This document shows positions 56,017 through 64,000 of a stretch of 64,000 bases of DNA, piece by piece; position 1 is the stretch's first letter; each line of letters begins with the position of its first letter. The stretch spans positions 56,094,432-56,158,431 of the forward strand of contig OX352761.1 in the NCBI GenBank assembly GCA_947095585.1, written 5' to 3'. Below the pieces are notes generated by a model. That model searched no databases and was not told the DNA's origin. It saw only the letters and a list, made by a program, of their open reading frames with translations. The translations under genes were made by a program, and so were the position numbers. The stretch is from Nephrocerus scutellatus (lineage: Eukaryota; Arthropoda; Insecta; Diptera; Pipunculidae).

Positions 56017-57872
56017 AATGGGTTATGTTCTCTTAATCTATCGAAAACCTTTTTTAGTTTGGCATTGTGATCGTTAAGATTTTTGCCGTAGATGACTATA
56101 TCATCCAGATATACTAAACATTCAAATCCTTGTAGACCAGTAAGAACATAGTTCATCAGCCTTTGAAAGGTAGACGGAGCTCCCTTTAGTCCAAACGGCA
56201 TGCGTGTGAACTCATAATGTCCGTAATTAGTGCTAAAAGCTGTTTTGGCCCGATCTTTATCATCCATTAAAACTTGGTGATAGCCGCTGGCAAGATCGAG
56301 CGTAGAAAAGTAACGGGAATGACCGAGCTGGTCTAGTATATCCTCTATTCGAGGTAGGGGATAAGCATCGCCGATTGTTTTTTCGTTGAGCTTACGAAAA
56401 TCGACCACAACTCTCCACCTTCTTTCACCATCTGGGCACGCCTTTTTGGGAACTACGAGAAGGGGTGAGTTCCACGGGCTTTTACTAGGTTGGACTATGT
56501 CATTTTCAAGCATTTCCCCTAGTTGATCAGTGATAACTTGTTTCTGTATCTCGGGAAGTCTATACATTTTTTGATTAATAGGCGGTTGATCCATCACCAG
56601 CGGTATTTCATGCGTTATGGCCGTGGTGTATGTTAGTTCGTCACCGCTTAAGTGAAATATATCACTATACTTATTGCAAAGATCTACTATTGCCTCTTTT
56701 TCCTCAGGGTTTAGTTTGTTGTCTATTTTTAATTCTTGTTCGAGTTGTTTATAGCGCGATATTTTAAGTGGATCGTCCAGAGAATCTAACTCTGGGAACA
56801 TATATCTGATGTGCTGAATTGAGGCAATTTGCGTTTTGCTCTCTCTTTTGTCAGAATCGTCATGAGAATTTTTTTTCTCGCTTGCTTTACTTTGCTCGTC
56901 CTCGGTTTTCATGGGTACTAGTATGTAGTCTTTTACCGGGATCAGTTGTAAAGTTATATTAGTGACTTTTACAGGCTTTGTGGTCACATTTATTGCACCT
57001 ATTAAAGCTCTTTGGCCTGGTGGCAATATGCTGTTAGACAGGAAGACTCCATTGCCAATTTCTTGTGATAGGCAGAGCATTTCTTCCTCTAAATCTATTG
57101 GAACGGCGATGATCGTTTGTGATCGTGCTGGTGTGCTGATGTGTTTATTTAGCACTATTTCCACTGACCTACATTGATCATGGGTGCTACTAGATGCTGT
57201 CTTTGGAACTTTGGTATCTATATGCATCGTTGAGGTTATGCCGCCAGCTTCTTGTGTAGAAGAAGCCTTGGAGATGCTACAAGCTGTTTTTGTAACCTCT
57301 TCGGGTCTCGCTTTATATGTAGTTGGTCCAACTTCGACTGCCCTTTTGCGACATAAATTGCTGTCATTGTAATTCAGAGGGACGCTGAACTCTTTAGAGT
57401 TAGTTTCCGTGCGAGGAAACTTTAGTAGTTGCTCAGGTCCCTTTACATCACAATTTTGTGACAGGAAATCATATCCTAATAATCCGTCTTCAGATAGCCC
57501 AGGTATATTACGTAATACTTGAAAATTGCAGGGAATTTGAGTTTTCAACTTGAACTTACCCTGGCAACTCCCTAAAGTATTTCCAATTCCGAAAGGTGTT
57601 TGTATTGTACATTCATTTTTTCTATTTATTTGTGTTTCTGGTGATATCACTTTTTCGGTAATAATGCTTACCTCTGCACCGGTGTCCACTACTAGTTTTA
57701 CATTGTCGTTTAGGCCTATATCTAATGGAAGCTTAACTGTAGGGACTTTAGTTTGTGGTTGCTGAGAATTCCCTATATTTAGATTTTTGTTTGATGTCGA
57801 GTCGGGGAACTTCGGCTCGACCGCGAATCGTTTCCCTGATTTTTCTGTTCCCACCGGGTCTTTAGCTGACAT
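56017..57872 (-). pseudogene. pol: Protease and RT of copy B
   Basis: One open frame carries retropepsin (DTGA at 57675-57686, GLLGYDFLS), a single-unit spacer, and complete RT fingers and palm (SPWNSPLLVVPK, WRVVVDFRKLN, VYLDDIVIY with YLDD at 56100-56111). It is cut at REHN (about 56020) by the inversion junction, losing thumb and connection (about 290 bp). It has the best-preserved RT active-site region of the three copies. Confidence 0.88.
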
Positions 57873-58325
57873 TCCGAATGTGTATGACCACGGCGATCAC
57901 AAAAATCACATTTTCTGCTCATATTAAAAACTCGCGGTGTACCAGAATTGGGTCTGTTCTGATTTGCTTTATTTGTGTGGGTTCCGCTGCCTGTATCTGA
58001 ATCATTAATGTGTTGTTTTAAACGGCGACAATCACGTTTATCATGATTGTTCATTTTGCAATTATTACAGAAAGGAGTATTTTTTCTTGTTAAACAATCG
58101 CTATAGGTATGCCCTTTTTTATGACAAAAACTACAAAAAATATGCTGGCAGTAATTGGTTGAGAAACTTTGGCGTGACTAAAACGAACCTTTTGACTTTG
58201 CGACTGTGGGACCTTGGTGTTATTCGGGTTAAATGGAACTGCTTGTGGGTTCATGTGATGATTTGATTGTGTAAAACTGTTGTTTTCAAACATGGGTCCA
58301 GGAGTCAGAAAACTATTAGTATCTG
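57779..58325 (-). pseudogene. gag: gag C-terminal part of copy B
   Basis: Three CX2CX4HX4C clusters are readable in one frame: CSFCHKKGHTYSDC, CNNCKMNNHDKRDC and CDFCDRRGHTHSEC. The preceding capsid-side frame (58293-58090) is offset by one base, as in the other copies. The unit ends at 58325 at the junction with copy C. Confidence 0.78.
57796..57836 (-). promoter_or_regulatory. Predicted -1 frameshift signal, copy B
   Basis: GGGAAAC at 57836-57830 in the zinc-knuckle frame, 8-nt spacer, GTCGAG/CTCGAC stem. The zinc-knuckle frame and the protease frame overlap by about 94 nt here, both open. Confidence 0.78.
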
Positions 58326-58334
58326 AAAAAAAAA

Positions 58335-59612
58335 CAGCGGTATTTCATGCGTTATGGCCGTGGTGTATGTTAGTTCGTCACCGCTTAAGTGGAATATATC
58401 AGTATACTTATTGCAAAGATCTACTATTGCCTCTTTTTCCTCGGGGTTTAGTTTGTTGTCTATTTTTAATTCTTGTTCGAGTTGTTTATAGCGCGATATT
58501 TTAAGTGGATCGTCCAGAGAATCTAACTCTGGGAACATATATCTGATGTGCTGAATTGAGGCAATTTGCGTTTTGCTCTCTCTTTTGTCAGAATCGTCAT
58601 GAGAATTTTTTTTCTCGCTTGCTTTACTTTGCTCGTCCTCGGTTTTCATGGGTACTATTATGTAGTCTTTTACCGGGATCAGTTGTAAAGTTATATTAGT
58701 GACTTTTAAAGGCTTTGTGGTCACATTTATTACACCTATTAAAGCTCTTTGGCCTGGTGGCAATATGCTGTCAGACAGGAAGACTCCATTGCCAATTTCT
58801 TGTGATAGGCAGAGCATTTCTTCCTCTAAATCTATTGGAACGGCGATGATCGTTTGTGATCGTGCTGGTGTGCTGATGTGTTTATTTAGCACTATTTCCA
58901 CTGACCTACATTGATCATGGGTGCTACTAGATGCTGTCTTTGGAACTTTGGTATCTATATGCATCGTTGAGGTTATGCCGCCAGCTTCTTGTGTAGAAGA
59001 AGCCTTGGAGATGCTACAAGCTGTTTTTGTAACCTCTTCGGGTCTCGCTTTATATGTAGTTGGTCCCACTTCGACTGCCCTTTTGCGACACGGATTTCTG
59101 TCATTGTAATTCAGAGGGACGCTGAACTCTTTAGAGTTAGTTTCCGTGCGAGGAAACTTTAGTAGTTGCTCAGGTCCCTTTACATCACAATTTTGTGACA
59201 GGAAATCATTTCCTAATAATCCGTCTTCAGATAGCCCAGGTATATTACGTAATACTTGAAAATTGCAGGGAATTTGAGTTTTCAACTTGAACTTACCCTG
59301 GCAACTCTCTAAAGTATTTCCAATTCCGAAAGGTGTTTGTATTGTACATGCATTTTTTCTATTTATTTGTGTTTCTGGTGATATCACTTTTTCGGTAATA
59401 ATGCTTACCTCAGCACCGGTGTCCACTACTAGTTTTACATTTTCGTTTAGGCCTATATCTAATGGAAGCTTAACTGTAGGGACTTTAGTTTGTGGTTGCT
59501 GAGAATTCCCTATATTTAGATTTTTGTTTGATGTTGTCGAGTCTGGGAACTTCGGCTCGACCGCGAATCGTTTCCCTGATTTTTCTGTTCCCACCGGGTC
59601 TTTAGCTGACAT
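58335..59612 (-). pseudogene. pol: Protease and RT N-terminal edge of copy C
   Basis: Retropepsin (DTGA at 59412-59423, GLLGNDFLS), single-unit spacer and the start of the RT region (TTAITHEIPL), cut at 58335. The junction with copy B is a run of A residues (58326-58334). Confidence 0.85.
59536..59576 (-). promoter_or_regulatory. Predicted -1 frameshift signal, copy C
   Basis: Same GGGAAAC (59576-59570), 8-nt spacer and 6-bp stem as in copies A and B. One loop base differs. Confidence 0.72.
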
Positions 59613-61200
59613 TCCGAATGTGTATGACCACGGCGATCACAAAAATCACATTTTCTGCTCATATTAAAAACTCGCGGTGTACCAGAATTGGGTCTGTTCT
59701 GATTTGCTTTATTTGTGTGGGTTCCGCTGCCTGTATCTGAATCATTAATGTGTTGTTTTAAACGGCGACAATCACGTTTATCATGATTGTTTATTTTGCA
59801 ATTATTACAGAATTATTACATTATGACAAAAACTACAAAAAATATGCTGGCAGTAATTGGTTGAGAAACTTTGGCGTGACTAAAACGAACCTTTTGACTT
59901 TGCGACTGTGGGACCTTGGTGTTATTCGGGTTAAATGGAACTGCTTGTGGGTTCATGTGATGATTTGATTGTGTAAAACTGTTGTTTTCAAACATGGGTC
60001 CAGGAGTCAGAAAACTATTAGTATCTGAACAATTTCTAGGAAGTTGGAATGCAGGATATAAAGGCAAATTGGGGTTTTGTTGTGTGTGAATGTGATTGTT
60101 GAAGTCTTTCCATGTCTAAAGTCTTTTGTATTAGTGTGTCTAGCGTCTCGTCCCCTATGGTTAGTAAATATTGACAAAGATAAGGGTTTGTGACACCGCT
60201 TTTAAGTGCATTCTTGGCAAAGTCCCTAAGCTGTGATTTCACAGCTGGGGCTGCCGCACTACCATATTTTTGGTCTGCCGCTTCCTTGCACAGCATCAGC
60301 ATCTGCTTTATCCTTGCGGTAAAAGCGATGAGAGTTTCAAAAGGGTGTTGTCTAATGGTTATTAGTTTATTCACCAATTCTTGATAAGTTTCCCTAGGTA
60401 AATAATTCCGATTGAGAAGTTTTTCGGCTTCCTCGAAAGATGTTATAGTGTTTGACGCTACTAGCAGGTAAGCCTCACCCCGCAGTCTTGTTGCAAATAT
60501 TTGAACAAATGCTTGGTGTTCTTCTTCTGGTAAACATTCTAATACTATCTTACAGCACCCTAAAAAGGTCTGTAGTTCAGTACTTACTAGAGGACTTTGT
60601 CCACCCGAAAATATGGGGACTAACTGAGCCGTAAGTTTGGCAATTTTCAATAATCGACGGACATTTTAAAAATTGCTTTATTTTCTTCGTTGTTTGAAAA
60701 TTTAATTAACAATTCCTGTTCAGATTCAGGAATTGAAATATCTAGCCAATTAAGAAGTTCCCTACTTTTGTCTAAATCGCTGACACTGCCTGAAACTTCG
60801 CAAGTATCTATCTTACTACTACTATCTTTATTTATATTTTCTAAAAGGAGAGAGTGCGAGAAACTTTGAAAATTTTTTAATTCTCTTTTGAACTCTTCAG
60901 TCTTCAGTGCTTTGTTAAAATTTTTCTATGACACTTAGTCTTTGTTTTCGTATCTTATTAAATTCTAGGTTTATCGAGTCACACTGGAGAATTTGTAAAT
61001 TTTTGTTTTCTCGCATTTCCTCGTATAAATTATTGAGGTATGTGTTGAGACTAACTGTTCTTGGACTTTCCAAAATTGTTCCGCTTCGTAGTCGTCTTGG
61101 TGATGAGAGTGTAGGTTGGTATTTTCTGTTTGTGTATTCGCTGCTAGCGTTGATTTTTCTTCACTCTGCGTGGGCTGATATTCTTCGGACAACATCAAAC
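59577..61200 (-). pseudogene. gag: gag of copy C
   Basis: The longest Gag here: an acidic N-terminus from about 61196, then stops, then a 204-residue capsid-like frame (60650-60036: FSGGQSPLVSTELQTFLGCCK, EEEHQAFVQIFATRLRGEAYLL). A one-base change near 60090 shifts frame. A deletion of about 50 bp near 59815 removes most of the first Cys cluster. It retains about 150 bp (60649-60797) missing from copy A. Confidence 0.75.
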
Positions 61201-61264
61201 CGAAACCAGACGTACAACCAATGCTAAAATCGGTCTATATTAATTATTAGTAATTCTTGCTGCC

Positions 61265-62157
61265 CTAAACAGTTTTGCTCTGAAGCAGATCTGAAATTAA
61301 GCAACACGTTCAGACTAAATTAAAATTTTCAAACATTCTGAAGTTTGACAAAAGCCAGTTGCAAAATCAGAGCATTTTTTGCCAATATTTTTGCTATTTT
61401 TCAGCGTTTTTTAAGCAAACTAGTTTGCTCTGATTCAGAGCTGAAATAAAGCAAAACGTTCAGACTAAATTACAAATTTCCAAACATTCTGAATTTTAGC
61501 AAAAGCCAGTTGCAAAATCAGAGCATTTTTTACCAATATTTTTTCTATTTTTCAGCGTTTTTTAAGCAAACTATTTTGCTCTGATTCAGAGCTGAAATTA
61601 AGCAAAATGTGCGGACTAAATTAAAATTTTCAAACATTCTGAAATTTAGCCAAATCGATTTGCAAAATCAAAGCTGATTTTGCTGTTTTTTTTTGCTATT
61701 TATATGCAATGTTTTTGAGTAAATTATTTTGCTCTGATCCAGAGCTGAAATTAAGAAAAATGTTCAGACTTATTTAAAAATTTCAAACATTCTGAATTTC
61801 AATAGAGCGAGTTGCAAAAACAGAGCGATTTGCTAATTTTTTTGCTATTTAAATAGCAGCGTTTTTGAGTAAACTACTTTGCTCTAAATCAGAGCTGAAA
61901 TAAAGCAAAAATAGGCTAAATTAAGTTTTCAGACATTCTGAGTTTTTGCATAGCAAGTTGCAAGAACAGAACTAATTTTCCCAATATTTTCGCTATTTCT
62001 ATGTGGCATTTTTGACCAAACTACTCCGTTTTGCAATTTTCAAGTTTCCAATTTTTTTATAATCCAAAAATCTACAAATTTCAAGGTTTTTATGAATTTT
62101 TCAGAATTTTGTTCAGGGGGCTTCCATACAAATATGGATAAGGAGATACTGATTTGA
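61265..62157. repeat. Five-unit repeat array upstream of gag, copy C
   Basis: Near-identical to 53560-54445, same five units, same tail ending AAGGAGATACTGAT. Beyond 62157 the sequence differs from the copy A junction. Confidence 0.85.
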
Positions 62158-62385
62158 TTATTTTAATTTCAAGATTGCTGCTACCTAACAAAAGTAAAGA
62201 ATAAGAAACAATGAGATAGCTAGTTGTAAATTAAACTAGTTATACTATTTGGACACATGCGAAAAATATTTCAATGTTGTTTTATGTTCCACGTAAAAAT
62301 AGCGTAAATGCTAATAATAATAATTAATAATTTCTTGATTACTATGGGTTAATATTATGATTCCATCATTATATGTGAATATCGT
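62158..62385. other. No gene recognised
   Basis: AT-rich sequence between copy C and the LINE fragment; no LTR or primer site is visible where the errantivirus-like element should have one. Confidence 0.35.
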
Positions 62386-63010
62386 GAAATCCTTAGTGAC
62401 CAGCAGTATGGTTTTCGTAGGCAGCGTTCTACAGGTGACCTGATGGCTTATCTAACTGAAAGGTGGAACCAGTCTATTCATAAATTTGGTGAAAGTAAAG
62501 TTGTAAAGTTTTGTCGAAAATGAATGTTTATGGAATTAATAACACCCTGCTCAAAGGGACTAGTAACTACCTTTCTGAATGTTGGAATGACCACATATTT
62601 GCAATCGCCAAAAAAGCTGCGAGATGCCAGCAAGATGTACTTCACTCCTTCAGATCTGGCTACTATTTACAAATTCGCCCTAAACTTAAATACAACTGTA
62701 TTGTCTAGAACAATGGAATGTTTCCTGCGTCTCACTGTTGTATCGCTTTTTCCACAAGCGGTACTCAAAAGAAATATCCAAATGCATCCCGCCCATTCTC
62801 CAACCCATCCGTAATACCCGTGCCTCAACTCGAGCTCACGGGTCCACCATTAAGTCTATTTTCGGGCGAACTAACCAACTCAGAGATTCCTCTTTAGCCG
62901 CACCGATAGTTATGTGGAATGAATTGCCTGATTCTGTGTTTCCGCTTTTGTATGATCTGCAGTCGTTTAAGACACGCGTGCATAGACATCTCATCCTTTC
63001 GTCTCCCTAA
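62386..63010 (+). pseudogene. Jockey-like LINE fragment, RT remnants
   Basis: The + strand encodes LSDQQYGFRRQRSTGDLMAYL (trimmed: the QYGFR and STGDL words are typical of jockey/Juan RTs) at about 62390-62450, then, after a large deletion, YFTPSDLATIYKF (about 62640) and a C-terminal end with MWNELPDSVFPLLYDLQSFK (about 62910-62970). Several frameshifts break it. It is the main non-LTR element on the + strand. Confidence 0.7.
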
Positions 63011-63460
63011 TTTCCCTTTAGCGTGTGTACATTATAAAAAAAATATATATGAACATTGTAATAGAGAAATAATTTTAGAACCGTCATTTCAGCTTGTTGC
63101 GTTTTATGACAGATTTTATAAAAATTTCATGTATACATTTTTCTTTAAAATATCGGTTATAAAAATCCTACTTGTAAACTCACACCTTCACTATTTCCTT
63201 AGACGTAAATAAAAGTGATTTACCAAATTATAATATAAACTGGATAATAAATAATAAATAAAAAAATCTTAAATTTCTTATCATATAATTTGCTAATCAT
63301 CAAAATTTCAAATGGTCTGTTATTAGCGATGGGTCTATTCCAAAGTTCAATCTTTTTTAAATTCTCTTTATTAACTTCACTTGCCCGTGTGTTTGTTTGT
63401 TTTTCGTTTGTTGGTTTGTTTGTTTGTCGTGGAATCTTGAGATCAATTTTTAACCCACTT
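63011..63460. other. AT-rich sequence with a GTTT microsatellite
   Basis: No gene is seen. A TTTG/GTTT-type simple repeat lies at about 63388-63432. Confidence 0.5.
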
Positions 63461-64000
63461 CCCAAAGACCAATTTTATTGAAACTTTGCACACACGCATA
63501 TCTCCGATGACAACACTTTCTATTAAAATTTTGGCGCATCGGGCCCCGGGGTTGGGGGGCTCCCATGCAAATATTTATAACAATAGGGATGGAATATTTG
63601 ACAAGTAATCGGGATTCGGATTCCAATTTATCCGATTTTCTTCAAATTTTATATACACTTTTTCTAAAAATTTTGGGGACCCAGGTGTCGTGACACCCGG
63701 TCTGAACCTGATTTTCTTAAAATTTTACACACATGTGTATCTCCGATGAACAACGCTTTTTGTACAATTTTTGGAGTAAGCCCTGAGCCCGGAGGACCGA
63801 GGGTGTCCATATAAAAATTTAAAAAATATGCCTGATTTTCTTTAAATTTTAAACACATTTGTAAATCAGATGGACAAAACATTCTGTAAAATTTTTGGAG
63901 TGGCCCATACAATTTTTTTAAAAATACGTCTTCAAATTTTAAACACATGTGTATCTCCAATGTACAAAACTTCTTGTACAATTTTTGGAGTGGCGGGGCC
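63461..64000. repeat. Diverged AT-rich tandem repeat, about five units
   Basis: Units of about 75-125 bp start near 63470, 63630, 63706, 63830 and 63930 and share TTTTCTTxAAATTTTACACAC, ATGTGTATCTCCGATG, a TTGTACAATTTTTGGAGT word and then a GC-rich spacer. The array continues past the window end. Confidence 0.65.

Overview
The window looks like repeat-dense DNA from a dipteran insect, probably a brachyceran fly. The evidence is the mix of elements (Osvaldo/Ulysses-like and errantivirus-like Ty3/Gypsy elements, an RTE-clade LINE, a jockey-like LINE, a MITE) and one recognisable host exon, the last exon of the Notch-pathway ubiquitin ligase gene neuralized (43266-43523, + strand). Nearly everything else is transposable-element DNA, and almost all retroelements lie on the minus strand.

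Left part (1-31168): a head-to-tail array of one Ty3/Gypsy element resembling the Osvaldo/Ulysses clade (tRNA-Lys-type primer site, LTR of about 2 kb). It holds five internal regions: 1a (896-4284), 1b (4285-8953), 2 (10928-15755), 3 (17612-22746) and 4 (24787-29512). Except at the 1a/1b junction, neighbouring internal regions share one LTR (8954-10927, 15756-17611, 22747-24786), with partial LTRs at the ends (1-895 and 29513-31168). Each unit encodes Gag, a Pol reached by -1 frameshifting at a G GGA AAC heptamer, and a small third ORF. Every pol copy is broken. Copies 2-4 share a 17-bp deletion in the integrase core and a later stop, so they descend from one already defective unit.

Middle (31169-45240): a host-like exon with part of an FHA domain (minus strand) abuts the truncated last LTR. 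It is followed by a decayed second Gypsy element (31674-36326), a palindromic tandem repeat, an old LINE fragment interrupted by an RTE element (38474-41300), two more RTE fragments, a 396-bp MITE with 68-bp inverted repeats, the neuralized exon, and LTR-end sequences in inverted orientation on either side of it.

Right part (44640-62155): three rearranged copies (A, B, C) of an env-bearing, errantivirus-like Gypsy element, all on the minus strand. Copy A runs from a candidate 3' LTR through a broken env, pol and gag to a five-unit repeat array. Copy B carries an inverted RNase H block. Copy C keeps protease, gag and another copy of the array. The end of the window (62386-64000) has a jockey-like LINE fragment on the + strand and a diverged AT-rich tandem repeat. 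The left array is visibly GC-richer than the AT-rich remainder.

Taken together, this is a graveyard of same-orientation Gypsy elements flanking a + strand host exon, so + strand transcription would be antisense to nearly all of them. The most notable structural observations are the shared G GGA AAC frameshift module in three separate Gypsy lineages, the repeat arrays in the presumed 5' transcript regions of two lineages, and the isolated neuralized exon.
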